NCBI RefSeq assembly: GCF_963677945.1
Contig: NZ_OY782578.1
Coordinates: forward strand, 868,001 to 932,000
Direction: 5' to 3'
Length of the DNA stretch: 64,000 nt
DNA from: an uncultured Bacteroides sp.
GTDB lineage: Bacteria > Bacteroidota > Bacteroidia > Bacteroidales > Bacteroidaceae
Position 1 is the stretch's first letter. Every line of letters begins with the position of its first letter. A model generated the notes under the pieces. The model ran no database searches. It had not been told where the DNA came from and saw only the letters and a list, made by a program, of their open reading frames with translations. Made by a program: the position numbers and the translations under genes. Positions 48,699 to 58,276 of the stretch are shown here, piece after piece.

Positions 48699-49652
48699 AT
48701 GCTAAACATGGCGCATGACATATATGTAGGAGGTTGTAAAATTGGGATGCTTGATAAGGTTTCAATTCATAGCAGTGTAGAACTGCTTGCCGACACTGCA
48801 TCTATAGTACTCCCTGCTTCGGAGTATGGAAAAGCGCTAGATGTTGAAAGTAAATTGAAACGTGGTGACCAGGTAAGCGTTGGCATTGGATATACAGAAT
48901 ATGGCATATTAGAGGAGTTTAAAGGTTGGTTGCAGGCTATTCGAACAGATGATGGAAGTATTACCCTGGAGTGTGAAGATGATCTCTTTCTATTTCGCAA
49001 AGACTTGGCCAACATTCAGTTTAAGGCAATCACAATTAAGAGTCTCCTAAATCACGTGATTAAAGGTTGCGGATTATCGTATAAATTGAATTGCTCTTAT
49101 GAATGGACATATACGAAGTTTACAATCAATGCAGCAACAGGCTTTGATGTATTGAAAAAGGTGCAGGAAGAATGCGGAGCAGATATCTATCTTAAAAATG
49201 GAACGCTGCATGTACATGCTCCTGCTGAGAAGGTAGGCAAAAACAGAATATATGATTTTGCCCGTAATATTGAAAAGTCCGATCTGAAGTATCGCACATC
49301 GGCAGACAGAAAAGTTAGAGTAGTTGTAAAAGCTCTTCTTCCGGATGGAAAGGTCCGAAAAATTGAGACCGGCACAACTGGAGGAGATAAAAAAGAAATT
49401 ATGTGCGCAACATCTGATATTACATCAATGACGCGCAGAGGTGAGATAGAAGCTAAGAGATTAAGTTATGATGGGTATGAAGGAAGCTTTGATACTTGGC
49501 TTATTCCTGTAGCTGAAGCGGGCGACAGTGCAACACTTAGCGATGCTGATTATCCCGAAAAGGATGGGAAGTACTTTATAACATCTGTAACAACAGAATT
49601 TGGAGCAAGTGGTGGAAGTCGTAAGATAGAATTAGGAATAAAATTAAATTAA
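48699..49652 (+). CDS. Baseplate hub protein (gpD/gp27-like)
   Basis: 317 residues. The pattern MAHDIYVGGCKIGMLDKVSI, LKRGDQVSVGIGYTEYGILE, a GFDVLKKVQEECGADIYLKN segment and RRGEIEAKRLSYDGYEGSFD with FDTWLIPVAEAGDSATLSD is that of late-control protein D/hub proteins, which have two beta-barrels. It attaches the spike. In the usual position between tape measure and spike. Confidence 0.75.
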   Translation: MLNMAHDIYVGGCKIGMLDKVSIHSSVELLADTASIVLPASEYGKALDVESKLKRGDQVSVGIGYTEYGILEEFKGWLQAIRTDDGSITLECEDDLFLFRKDLANIQFKAITIKSLLNHVIKGCGLSYKLNCSYEWTYTKFTINAATGFDVLKKVQEECGADIYLKNGTLHVHAPAEKVGKNRIYDFARNIEKSDLKYRTSADRKVRVVVKALLPDGKVRKIETGTTGGDKKEIMCATSDITSMTRRGEIEAKRLSYDGYEGSFDTWLIPVAEAGDSATLSDADYPEKDGKYFITSVTTEFGASGGSRKIELGIKLN

Positions 49653-49656
49653 AGAT

Positions 49657-50166
49657 ATGGATCCGTACAAAAAATTAGCAGAACAACTAAAGGGCATTGT
49701 CCCTACAGCAACAAGCCCTATCTTGCAGGGTGTTGTTAAGTCTGTTAATGGTAATACCTGCACGGTGACAATTGATGATATTGATTTGGCCGATGTGAGG
49801 CTAAGAGCATCTATAACCGAAAATACAAACCAGATGCTTATTGTGCCTAAAGTTGGTTCGGTGGTAATATTAGGTAGCCTTACAGGTGATCTTAACGAAT
49901 TGGTTGTCTTGAGTTGTGATGAGATAGAATCTATCACATTAAATGGTGGGGCATTAGGCGGGTTAATCAAGATCAACGAGCTGAAAACGCAACTGGATAA
50001 AATGACGGCAAGAATAGACGGAATTTTATCGGCAATTAATAACGGAGTTGCAACTCCTGGTACCGATGGCGGAGCAGCATTGCTCACAACCATTAAAGCG
50101 GGACTCGCAACTATTACGAACAAGGAAGCATTCACAGCAATTGAGGATACTAAAATAAAGCATTAG
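49657..50166 (+). CDS. Baseplate spike/OB-fold protein (gpV-like)
   Basis: 169 residues. An OB-fold segment (VVKSVNGNTCTVTIDDIDLA, VPKVGSVVILGSLTGDLNEL) precedes a helical and glycine-rich C-terminus. It fits the gpV/spike group without the long triple-helix, so the tip may be truncated or supplied by another protein. Coupled to the hub and to the next gene by short spacers. Confidence 0.6.
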   Translation: MDPYKKLAEQLKGIVPTATSPILQGVVKSVNGNTCTVTIDDIDLADVRLRASITENTNQMLIVPKVGSVVILGSLTGDLNELVVLSCDEIESITLNGGALGGLIKINELKTQLDKMTARIDGILSAINNGVATPGTDGGAALLTTIKAGLATITNKEAFTAIEDTKIKH

Positions 50167-50167
50167 G

Positions 50168-50473
50168 ATGAAGGGAATACAATTAGATAAGCTAGATGTA
50201 AAAATAAGCATTCAAACGCTATCGGACGGAAAGATACAAGGTTTGGTTGTAGGTGATACCCTTGCTCAAAATCAAGCTATTTTGCTAGAAGCTTATCCAG
50301 GAGAAATAAAAGAAAATCCTATTATGGGCGTTGGCATCCAAGATATGATTTTAGATCACAACCCTATTCTATGGAGAGCAAAAATCAGAGAGACGTTGGA
50401 AATGGATAAACAAACAATTAATAGTATTAAGTTGACAACTAGCAGTGTTGTTCTTGATGCTGAATATAAATAA
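50168..50473 (+). CDS. Baseplate wedge protein (gp25/W-like)
   Basis: 101 residues. LVVGDTLAQNQAILLEAYPG, GEIKENPIMGVGIQDMILDH and IRETLEMDKQTINSIKL resemble gp25-like wedge proteins of contractile tails. It starts one base after the spike gene stop. The order spike, wedge, then lysis genes, then J-like is unusual but seen in related phages. Confidence 0.55.
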   Translation: MKGIQLDKLDVKISIQTLSDGKIQGLVVGDTLAQNQAILLEAYPGEIKENPIMGVGIQDMILDHNPILWRAKIRETLEMDKQTINSIKLTTSSVVLDAEYK

Positions 50474-50477
50474 GATA

Positions 50478-50978
50478 ATGATAACAGGAAATAAAGGAAT
50501 TGATTTAATAAAACACTTCGAAAGCTTGCACGATGGCGATCTCACAAAGATAGGCTTGCAACCAAAAATGTGTCCCGCAGGCTATTGGACGGAAGGATAT
50601 GGCCACGCCATACTTGATGATAAAGGAAAAATGATTAGAGGATTGGCTAATAAGGCATTGGCATATAAGTATAGCAAGGTTAAAGATGAAGTAACAGCAT
50701 TAAACATGCTTCAGCAAGATCTTACGGTTCGTGAAAGTATGATTAATAGTCTTAAGCTTCCTCTTACTCAGAATCAATTCGATGCGCTTGTTTCCTTCTG
50801 TTATAACATCGGTTTTGCGAACTTGAAAGTTAGTACGCTATTGAAGAGAATACAAGCAAAAGCAAGTGAGAACCTTATCCGGTTCGAGTTCTCGAAGTGG
50901 AAGTATTCAGATGGTGAGATCTTGCAGGGATTAGTTAAGAGACGTGCTGCTGAAGCTGATTTGTTTTTTATGAAATAA
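50478..50978 (+). CDS. Phage lysozyme, GH24 family
   Basis: 166 residues from MITGNKGIDLIKHFESLHDG (50478). The catalytic Glu lies in KHFESLHD, the following GYGHAILDD gives the Asp/Thr-site region, and LVSFCYNIGFANLKVSTLL and KRRAAEADLFF complete a T4-lysozyme-like GH24 fold. No signal peptide, so export needs the holin. Upstream frame overlap with the wedge gene was ignored. Confidence 0.88.
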   Translation: MITGNKGIDLIKHFESLHDGDLTKIGLQPKMCPAGYWTEGYGHAILDDKGKMIRGLANKALAYKYSKVKDEVTALNMLQQDLTVRESMINSLKLPLTQNQFDALVSFCYNIGFANLKVSTLLKRIQAKASENLIRFEFSKWKYSDGEILQGLVKRRAAEADLFFMK

Positions 50979-50995
50979 CTTAATAATAAATTTAT

Positions 50996-51538
50996 ATGAA
51001 CGACAAAACATTACAATCGATTCTGATGGCCTTAACGGCCTTCGTGTCGGCACTGATACAAGGCTGTCTTGACAGCATGGTTCCGGTGCTTATCGCTATT
51101 ATCATTTTTGCGATCACTACAGCTGTTGATTTCTTCACCGGAGTTGCAGCTAGTAAGAAAGAGGGGAAAGGCATTGAGTCTAACAGGCTTCGCAAATGCT
51201 TTAACAAGTGGCTTGTGTATATCGGGGTATTCGTAGGAACTGCGCTGCTAGGAGTGTTGCTAACCATCTTCGCGCGGTGGATATCTCCCGAGGAAGCGAT
51301 ATCAACAAAAGGCTTATTCCTGCAAATGCTTAAGTGGGAAATATGGATAGCTGCATGTATAGAAGTATTTAGCATAGTAGAGAACTTACATAGGATTAGA
51401 CCAGATGATATTTACATCTCTATTCTATACTATGTATTATGCTTAAAAATTAGGGAAAAGTTCCCGGACATCAAAGACTTTTTTATTCAAAAGAAACTCA
51501 ATAAAGTTATTAACAATCAAGATCAAAAAGCAGAATAA
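50996..51538 (+). CDS. Holin
   Basis: 180 residues with three to four transmembrane helices (about 20-45, 65-95 and 110-140). VLIAIIIFAITTAVDFFTGV with KKEGKGIESNRLRKCFNKW matches the phage holin family of the Tox/Bhl type. Located right after the lysozyme, so both form the lysis cassette. Confidence 0.8.
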   Translation: MNDKTLQSILMALTAFVSALIQGCLDSMVPVLIAIIIFAITTAVDFFTGVAASKKEGKGIESNRLRKCFNKWLVYIGVFVGTALLGVLLTIFARWISPEEAISTKGLFLQMLKWEIWIAACIEVFSIVENLHRIRPDDIYISILYYVLCLKIREKFPDIKDFFIQKKLNKVINNQDQKAE

Positions 51539-51539
51539 G

Positions 51540-52181
51540 ATGGGAACATTAATCATACTAATCATTTGGGCTATGTGCCTAATCGGATTGATATTTTATT
51601 TGAAGAATGGTAAATCATGCGGGCATGTTCCTGATTTCAGGCAGCCAACTGCTTGTATCGGTTTTGGAATTGCAACTATAATTATGATTATAGTTTTAGC
51701 ATGTAGTTCCTGCTCTAGTACTAAATATGTTCCGGTTGAAACTACTCATTATATTAAGACTACCGAGACATTAAGAGATACTATTATAAATGTACAATTA
51801 ACTGAATCAAAGGAAACAATATTCATGCATCCTAAAGATACGGTATCTCATTTACATAATAAATATGCCGATAGTTGGGTAAGGATAAAAAACGGTTATA
51901 TATCGCATTCGCTTAATATACTTCCGGCTAACGTCCCCGTTAAAGCTACAATTAAAGATAAATCAATAAAAGATAGTATTAGAATTCCTGTTCCTTATCC
52001 GGTTATAAAACATGATTTAGTATATAAGGATAAAACTTTGAATTGGTATCAGAATCTGTGTATATGGGGTTTCAGCATCATTCTTGGAGTATTAATACTG
52101 GTATTGATCTACGGGATATTCAAAGTTCGTTCAAATGGTATTCAATCAGTTTTTAAATGGCTTTTGAAAACAAATAAATAA
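51540..52181 (+). CDS. Probable spanin-like or lysis accessory membrane protein
   Basis: 213 residues. N-terminal transmembrane segment, then a lipobox-like VLACSSCSS, an exported middle domain rich in Lys/Asp/Thr, and a second hydrophobic helix near 175-200 (IWGFSIILGVLILVLIYGIF). This resembles the unnamed membrane protein that follows holins in Bacteroidetes phages and could bridge the envelope like a spanin. Function unproven. Confidence 0.5.
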   Translation: MGTLIILIIWAMCLIGLIFYLKNGKSCGHVPDFRQPTACIGFGIATIIMIIVLACSSCSSTKYVPVETTHYIKTTETLRDTIINVQLTESKETIFMHPKDTVSHLHNKYADSWVRIKNGYISHSLNILPANVPVKATIKDKSIKDSIRIPVPYPVIKHDLVYKDKTLNWYQNLCIWGFSIILGVLILVLIYGIFKVRSNGIQSVFKWLLKTNK

Positions 52182-52186
52182 GAGAT

Positions 52187-52462
52187 ATGAAAGTAACGGC
52201 GCAAAATGGTCAGACAATAACAGATATAGCATTGCAGGTGTATGGAAGTGCAGAAGGTGCGTATACACTGGCATCCGAGAACGGTATGCATATAACTGAT
52301 ATGCTGACCGCCGGTACTGAACTTAATTATTCATCCGCAAATGTAATCGATAGACGAATAGTTGATTATTACAAGGCGAATCAGGTTTTTCCGATATCCG
52401 GCTACAAGATTGACGTTATAAGAAGAACGTTCGATCAAACATTCGATCTTAGTTTCCTATAA
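52187..52462 (+). CDS. LysM-like tail protein (gpX-like)
   Basis: 91 residues. MKVTAQNGQTITDIALQVYG, then AEGAYTLASENGMHITDMLT, follow the LysM pattern (strand, Q-T, A, Y-G, N-G-I). The C-terminus VIRRTFDQTFDLSFL is polar. Small tail-completion proteins of gpX type have this layout. Confidence 0.65.
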   Translation: MKVTAQNGQTITDIALQVYGSAEGAYTLASENGMHITDMLTAGTELNYSSANVIDRRIVDYYKANQVFPISGYKIDVIRRTFDQTFDLSFL

Positions 52463-52476
52463 AAAAATACACAGAG

Positions 52477-53313
52477 ATGGCAAGAACAATAACAGAGATA
52501 GGTAATGAAATGAAAGCTAGCTTTATTGCTAACATTCAGTTGCAGAACATGTATGGTTTTGCAGACACAGATACGTTTGATAATGTTTTTAGCGTAGTTA
52601 GCCTGGAGCGAATTATTATCTACATTGTAGCAACTGCAATCTGGATGCTAGAAAATTTGTTCGACACTTTCTCTAGCGAGATTACTACTAAGATTGATAA
52701 TGCTATTGTAACCTCAATTCCTTGGTATTACAATGCTGCATTGCTTTTTCAATACGGAGACGATTTAGTATTTAACACGACATCTTATCGTTTCGGATAC
52801 GCAATTATAGACGCGACAAAACAGATCGTTAAATTTGCTGCCATTCGTGAGGTGGTTGATGGTGGAGTAACAAAGCTTAAGATATATTATTCGGGTACTG
52901 ATAAGTTAGCATTGACAACTGAGCAGAAAACAGCTTTTGAGGCTTATATACGCAGGATAGGCGCGGCGGGTACGCACTATCTATTCATGTCTCAAGATCC
53001 TGACCTATTAGGTCTAACCCTAAATATTTACTATGATCCTTTGATTCTTGATTCAACCGGAAAAAAAATAACTGATAGTACTAAGCCTGTTGATGTTACC
53101 ATCGCCGATTATCTCAATAATATAAAGTACGGAGGTGTATTCTATAGTTCTGCATTGGTTGATGCATTACAAGCAACAGAAGGTGTTAAGGATGTAGAGC
53201 TAGTAACAACGTACTGGGATGGCTCGGCAGCTGAAAGACGGAAAATAGATGCTATATCGGGAGCATTCAAACTTGATACTACTAATACAACAATAACTTA
53301 TTCATTAGATTAA
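52477..53313 (+). CDS. Baseplate J-like protein
   Basis: 278 residues. The helical N-terminus is followed by a segment with FSVVSLERIIIYIVATAIWM and NAIVTSIPWYYNAALLFQYG. The later AATEGVKDVELVTT-like strand (residues about 230-245) resembles the J/gp6-type wedge. Shorter than classic J (usually about 300-370). Order after the gpX-like gene supports the role. Confidence 0.6.
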   Translation: MARTITEIGNEMKASFIANIQLQNMYGFADTDTFDNVFSVVSLERIIIYIVATAIWMLENLFDTFSSEITTKIDNAIVTSIPWYYNAALLFQYGDDLVFNTTSYRFGYAIIDATKQIVKFAAIREVVDGGVTKLKIYYSGTDKLALTTEQKTAFEAYIRRIGAAGTHYLFMSQDPDLLGLTLNIYYDPLILDSTGKKITDSTKPVDVTIADYLNNIKYGGVFYSSALVDALQATEGVKDVELVTTYWDGSAAERRKIDAISGAFKLDTTNTTITYSLD

Positions 53314-53317
53314 GATT

Positions 53318-54058
53318 ATGGACTTCGAAAAATTGATATTAACATACTTGCCTCACTCTCTTAGAAGAGTGACAATATACGCTATTCTACAGGTGCTTAT
53401 ATCTCCTGTTGAGCGCGTTTATAATCTCTTTGTTTCCTTCCGAGACAAACAGATTATGAATCAAGCGGGAAACGGTCAAGTGTGTATGCTTCAAAAAATA
53501 GTACACGATAATCTTGATATTGACATTGATATTGAAGAAGATACCGGACTATCTAACGATTTTATCATAAAAGTTGCATCTATGGAGCTTGATAAAGAGC
53601 GAAGTCTTATAGCTCTTATTAATAAGTATAAGCAAGCGGGCAAAAGCTTTACATTAAATAATGCCGCTGTTGTATTTACGCAGACCTGGACTAATTTTGT
53701 TTGTGAAATTGCGGAGCTTACATCGATTTGGGGCGATTATGTTTGTGAACTTACTGCCCAGGTAATTAATACAATAACTGTCCTGGCTAGATATAGTCCA
53801 ATTGATGGACAGGGGGCTATAACAGTGACGGCAGAATTGTCTCCTGTTGCTGTATACCTTAATGTTTTTCTAAGAGACGAAGATACGTCTGCTGAAAGAA
53901 TAGTAACAGTTCTACACGAGAGGATTAACACAGATTCAGCGCCTGAGGCTGTTAGCTACGAATTTGATCAGGGCATTAATGAGCGGGTAATTAAAGTAGA
54001 ATTAACTCAGGAATATGACGAAGTATATCATTATTACTTAGAATTAACAATCATATAA
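53318..54058 (+). CDS. Tail/baseplate protein I-like
   Basis: 246 residues, 4 bases after the J-like gene. LPHSLRRVTIYAILQVLISP suggests a helical N-terminus, and repeated strand-rich stretches (NFVCEIAELTSIWGDYVCEL, VTAELSPVAVYLNVFLRD) follow. Position matches gpI/gp48 proteins that connect the wedge to fibres. Family not certain. Confidence 0.5.
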   Translation: MDFEKLILTYLPHSLRRVTIYAILQVLISPVERVYNLFVSFRDKQIMNQAGNGQVCMLQKIVHDNLDIDIDIEEDTGLSNDFIIKVASMELDKERSLIALINKYKQAGKSFTLNNAAVVFTQTWTNFVCEIAELTSIWGDYVCELTAQVINTITVLARYSPIDGQGAITVTAELSPVAVYLNVFLRDEDTSAERIVTVLHERINTDSAPEAVSYEFDQGINERVIKVELTQEYDEVYHYYLELTII

Positions 54059-54059
54059 T

Positions 54060-54329
54060 ATGGAAACAAATACAGGAATGCAGCGAGCTACTTCACTAAC
54101 AGTTGTTAAGACTGTTGGTGGTGTACAAATATATAGTAGAATATATAATCTGCTATCATCATTCAGTACTTATGTAGCAATAACAGCTAACGACTGTGCT
54201 CGGTTATCTGTTGCAGATTACACAGATAGACTAACTGCTTTCAAGACCTATGTAGAAAGTATAGAAATAGGCTTAACTGTAAACACAGCAAGCGCATACG
54301 TAGAAAATACAACAGCATGTCCAATTTAA
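54060..54329 (+). CDS. Small fibre-associated protein
   Basis: 89 residues, starting one base after the preceding stop. TSLTVVKTVGGVQIYSRIYN, with several threonine-rich strands. It lies right before the tail fibre and could be an attachment or chaperone protein. No family recognised. Confidence 0.4.
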   Translation: METNTGMQRATSLTVVKTVGGVQIYSRIYNLLSSFSTYVAITANDCARLSVADYTDRLTAFKTYVESIEIGLTVNTASAYVENTTACPI

Positions 54330-54345
54330 TGAAGGAGATAATACA

Positions 54346-57318
54346 ATGTTAGAAGAACTTAAAAACATAGCAACTGAGATTCAAAACGAAACAAAAGTAT
54401 TCGGTAACAGTCACACTAAGGTAGGAGGCCTGTTCCTTTCTATCCTGAATAATATATTAGCAAGTTCTCAGCTTGTTAATTCAACGGGTACTGATCCTCA
54501 GAAGATAATGAATCAGAGCATCGTTACGCAGTTAATTAGTGCGTTGAATAATCAGGTCAATGTAATTAATGACACTCTTGTAGTTGATGACTTGCAGACA
54601 TATATACGTGTAGAAGATGGTTTTAATGGCGTATATAAATTCGGAGTAGATGCCACTAACGCAAATGCTGCATTCTTATCGTACACTGATCCGGATACGC
54701 AATTAACAACTACTTTTCATTTATCCGATAAAGAATTCCTTGCTTCTGTAATGGGCAAGGACACAATAGTTGGATTAAATAAGCTATTTGAAAAAATGGC
54801 ATTTAACATTGCATCTGCAAAAACCCTGACCGATGTAGGCGAAGTAATGTACAATTCAGGTACACAAACTCTAGAGCTGAAAATGACAAACAATGTCACT
54901 CTACAAGTCGGTCAAGAAATGCTTAGAAAAGTCAAAAATGATTCAGGAGTATTGATCGGTAATGGAAAGTTAGTGTATGTGTCTGGCGGCCTTGGCGCCA
55001 ATGCTCTTGTTAAGCTTGCAACAACAGCCGATGCAGATGCAGCACAGCGCACTTTCGGCATGGCAACAGAAGATATCACAGTAGGCGACACAGGCTTTGT
55101 CACCCTAATGGGTGATGTGAATGGTGTTAATACGTCTGGAATTGCAGAAGGCGCAGAACTATGGCTAGGTACAAGTGGTAATTACACCACTACGGAACCG
55201 ACCGGAGCAACCCCTAAGGTATATATTGGACGTTGTCTCAGAAGCCATGCAACCGCAGGAGTCATCGGTGTGAATATTAGACCTATTCCTCGCATGCATA
55301 AGTTATCAGGTGTTAGTGGAACACCCACAACAACAGGACAGATATATCGATATAATGCTACTACGTCCTGCTTCGAATTATATGACTTAAATTTGCTCGC
55401 AACGAAGGAAGAGGTGACTCAGCTCGGTGCAGATTTGAATCAAAAAAGCGATCAAATCATTTTAAATTTTAATGGATTAAATTATTCTGAAACATCCGAA
55501 AGACTACCTTCGGATACATTAACTAATGCAGATAGATATTACAATGAACTTAAAGTTTGGAAAACAGATGTTTCAGGCATTAATTGTTTTGCAATAAATG
55601 TGGTTAATTATATAGGTAAAGTATTGCGTATATCATTTACTAATACGTCTATAAGCAATGATAAATCGTATTTCCCGTGGGTTTTCGGTACTACTATTGA
55701 TTATACTGGTTTAATTACAGGATGCGGAGAAGAAGCAGTCGCCTTTAATCAAACTCAGAATATAATATCTTATGTAAAAGTACCCGATAATGCCATATAT
55801 TTAAAACTATTTACTACATCTATAGTCAATGGAGATAGATATGTATATGTATGTGAAGAAATTAAGGATAAATATGATAGAGAAATTGGTAACGTTAATG
55901 GTGATATGTTAGACATTAATAGCCAATTTGTTAAGTTTAATAATGCACTTGAAACAATAGACTATTCAGAGAATGTGGAAACGGAGATAGGGTTTAACTC
56001 ATCTAATTGGTTAGAAGGATATTATGATATATCGTTTGGCCCTGATCCAACAAAGATAACGGAAGAGTCATTAAATAATGATTCTAATCGTAAAAGCACT
56101 CCGATTTATCCTATAAGTATAGATATTACTCCTAACTTATATATAAGAGATAGTTCTAATAATTATATCAATAGGCTCAGATGTTTCCTTTTAGATGCAG
56201 ATTATAAGATATTAGGAAATAGTGTAGCGATGCGTGGATCTACTCCTTACGATATTTCTGCGTTTCCAACAGCTAAATATTATTGTCTATCTGTTGAAGC
56301 GACGGATATCGCAGGTAAGGAATGCTATGTTCCTAAATATAATTTAGTTAAGTCATCTATTGCTGATGCAATTAAATATCCTCTTAATGGCAAGAGAATA
56401 TATTTATTTGGAGATAGCATTTCCTCTACTTTATATTCATATTATAAACTTGCATTTGAAACATTAGGGGCAACATGCATAAATGCTGGTAATGCAGGTT
56501 GGAACATTCAACAAATGTGCAGGAAAACTAATTTACAAACAGTAGTAGATTGGAATCCTGATTTTGTGATTTGCTTAATGGGAGCAAATAACGATGGTTC
56601 TCAAGGACAAATTGGCACGTTTACAGGTAATATAATCGGGGAAACTCAAATATCGACATTGCCAGATATTAACATAGAATATTCTTTAGAAAACGAATGT
56701 ACATTAAATTTTTCTCAATGTGCTGCATATATAGGATTGTGGTTGCAGGCTAATTTGATGAATTTCCGCAATGGATTATTTAAAGCTCAGGTTTGGGATG
56801 GATTCGATGTAAGTGGAGAAGATTTTACTAATCTTAATACAGATGTTCATAATATTATATATCCAACAATTGGCGTAACGACAGAAGAAGAATGCAAAAC
56901 ATGGCTTTCAAATAATTCAAATGGAACTTATCGGATTATTGTTGTAGATGAAAATGGCAGGTATCTTACCGAAGATGAAAAGTATGCAATACTTGCATCA
57001 GTTATACATCCAGTTACTTTATTTTGTACAACACTTCCAGAAAATAGAACTGTAGATGACCAATGGAAAAATAAAAGGAAGTCTGACGGAATAAGAGAGG
57101 TTGCACATTTCTTAAATATCCCATTAATTGATCTTGCTTGTATGTGCGGAACCGCTATGATGCACGAAGGTATTTTTGTTAATAGAATAAGACTTTCTGA
57201 CCAAGGAGGAATACAATACAACTTCGGAACATACTTCCATGACGGACTACATCCTAATAAAATAATGTTTGAGCGTCTTTCAAAAATAGTTACTAAGACG
57301 CTAGAAATGTATATTTAG
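54346..57318 (+). CDS. Tail fibre protein with C-terminal SGNH hydrolase
   Basis: 990 residues. Residues about 1-340 include a phage-fibre-like N-terminus and repeated Gly/Thr/Val-rich strands (VTLQVGQEMLRKVKN, GTPTTTGQIYRY). The middle is beta-rich. Residues about 680-985 are an SGNH/GDSL esterase: YLFGDSISSTLYS (nucleophile Ser), CLMGANNDGSQ (Gly and Asn of blocks III/IV) and YFHDGLHPNK (Asp/His). It should deacetylate or cleave surface polysaccharide during adsorption. It is the last conserved tail gene. Confidence 0.85.
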   Translation: MLEELKNIATEIQNETKVFGNSHTKVGGLFLSILNNILASSQLVNSTGTDPQKIMNQSIVTQLISALNNQVNVINDTLVVDDLQTYIRVEDGFNGVYKFGVDATNANAAFLSYTDPDTQLTTTFHLSDKEFLASVMGKDTIVGLNKLFEKMAFNIASAKTLTDVGEVMYNSGTQTLELKMTNNVTLQVGQEMLRKVKNDSGVLIGNGKLVYVSGGLGANALVKLATTADADAAQRTFGMATEDITVGDTGFVTLMGDVNGVNTSGIAEGAELWLGTSGNYTTTEPTGATPKVYIGRCLRSHATAGVIGVNIRPIPRMHKLSGVSGTPTTTGQIYRYNATTSCFELYDLNLLATKEEVTQLGADLNQKSDQIILNFNGLNYSETSERLPSDTLTNADRYYNELKVWKTDVSGINCFAINVVNYIGKVLRISFTNTSISNDKSYFPWVFGTTIDYTGLITGCGEEAVAFNQTQNIISYVKVPDNAIYLKLFTTSIVNGDRYVYVCEEIKDKYDREIGNVNGDMLDINSQFVKFNNALETIDYSENVETEIGFNSSNWLEGYYDISFGPDPTKITEESLNNDSNRKSTPIYPISIDITPNLYIRDSSNNYINRLRCFLLDADYKILGNSVAMRGSTPYDISAFPTAKYYCLSVEATDIAGKECYVPKYNLVKSSIADAIKYPLNGKRIYLFGDSISSTLYSYYKLAFETLGATCINAGNAGWNIQQMCRKTNLQTVVDWNPDFVICLMGANNDGSQGQIGTFTGNIIGETQISTLPDINIEYSLENECTLNFSQCAAYIGLWLQANLMNFRNGLFKAQVWDGFDVSGEDFTNLNTDVHNIIYPTIGVTTEEECKTWLSNNSNGTYRIIVVDENGRYLTEDEKYAILASVIHPVTLFCTTLPENRTVDDQWKNKRKSDGIREVAHFLNIPLIDLACMCGTAMMHEGIFVNRIRLSDQGGIQYNFGTYFHDGLHPNKIMFERLSKIVTKTLEMYI

Positions 57319-57446
57319 TTCGCATTTGGGCTGATTTGAACAAAAAATAATTCTTAAGAAATAGTTGCTAAACAATAATTCAATTATAATTAATAAAAAT
57401 GCCTATGAAAAGAATATATTTCTATTTTTGTAGAAAAATAAATAAT

Positions 57447-57863
57447 ATGTCGGAATATCTAAAACAAATATTAGAACATGCAACTTCGCAAGGATATAGA
57501 TCGAATGTTCTTAAACCATTGCTAGGAATGGAAATTATATTATTAATAGCTACAATTTTCTTACTTAGATTTGGGATAAATATATTGGGTTATATTCTTG
57601 GATCAATAGCTATTGTAATCATAATATGTTTTTTATTTGGTTATTTTTACTGTTTGTTCAAAGATCCTAATCTGCTAAGATCTGAAAGATATAACTTAGA
57701 AAAAACAGCTTTAGAAAAGGTCGCGATATCTGGAGATAGTGGATATAAAAGCCATATTCAATTACCAAAAAATGAATATGTTGTTGTTGAATCAATTAAT
57801 GATGCTCCTAATTTAATAGGCAAAAATGACAATGATATGTTTAATAAACCTGTAAATGATTAA
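57447..57863 (+). CDS. Membrane protein, possible phage cargo
   Basis: 138 residues from MSEYLKQILEHATSQGY (57447; an upstream ATG at 57399 adds 16 basic residues). Two transmembrane helices at about 35-80 (IILLIATIFLLRFG, IIIICFLFGYFYCLF), then a polar C-terminus. Separated from the tail fibre by 128 bases, so it may have its own control. It pairs with the next gene. Function unknown. Confidence 0.5.
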   Translation: MSEYLKQILEHATSQGYRSNVLKPLLGMEIILLIATIFLLRFGINILGYILGSIAIVIIICFLFGYFYCLFKDPNLLRSERYNLEKTALEKVAISGDSGYKSHIQLPKNEYVVVESINDAPNLIGKNDNDMFNKPVND

Positions 57864-57867
57864 TTAA

Positions 57868-58242
57868 ATGAGATTTTATATAATAATACTAAGCGATATA
57901 CCAGATCAAGAGTGTGACTTTAAATTTGCAAAAAAAATACAAGAATGCAAATTTGAATGGTGGCGTAGAACCGCTCTCAATTGGATACTAGCTACACCTG
58001 ATAAAGTTTCAACAAATGAGATTACTTCTTATGTGGTAGAATCATATGGGTTAATTTTTAGTACTATTTTAGAAGTTAATATAAATGATGTTGGCGGAGT
58101 ATACCCAACAATAAAATCTAAAAAAGAAGAAGGTACTCCATTTGATTGGTTTAGACGTATCAAAGATCCTTCATTTATACCTGCTTGGGAAAAGAATACT
58201 GATAGTACAAAAAATAATGAAATAGAAAAAGGTAGTGAATAG
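57868..58242 (+). CDS. Hypothetical cargo protein
   Basis: 124 residues. MRFYIIILSDIPDQECDFKF, WWRRTALNWILATPDKVSTN and EEGTPFDWFRRIKDPSFIP suggest a small soluble alpha/beta protein with a polar, glutamate-rich end. Four bases after the membrane gene, so the two form a bicistron ended by a terminator. Not recognised; a cargo gene expressed from the prophage is possible. Confidence 0.45.
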   Translation: MRFYIIILSDIPDQECDFKFAKKIQECKFEWWRRTALNWILATPDKVSTNEITSYVVESYGLIFSTILEVNINDVGGVYPTIKSKKEEGTPFDWFRRIKDPSFIPAWEKNTDSTKNNEIEKGSE

Positions 58243-58256
58243 CTACCTTTTTCTAT
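58222..58256 (+). terminator. Intrinsic terminator overlapping the end of the cargo gene
   Basis: 14-base arms atagaaaaaggtag and ctacctttttctat with a 7-base loop, then a T run. It overlaps the last codons of the gene ending at 58242. Confidence 0.85.
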
Positions 58257-58276
58257 TTTTATAGCATTATTTAGCA

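Noticed and set aside
49644-50135. 163-codon minus-strand frame opposite the spike gene
   Set aside because: It mirrors a tail gene with operon context and has low-complexity Ser/Pro/Ile composition typical of antisense frames.
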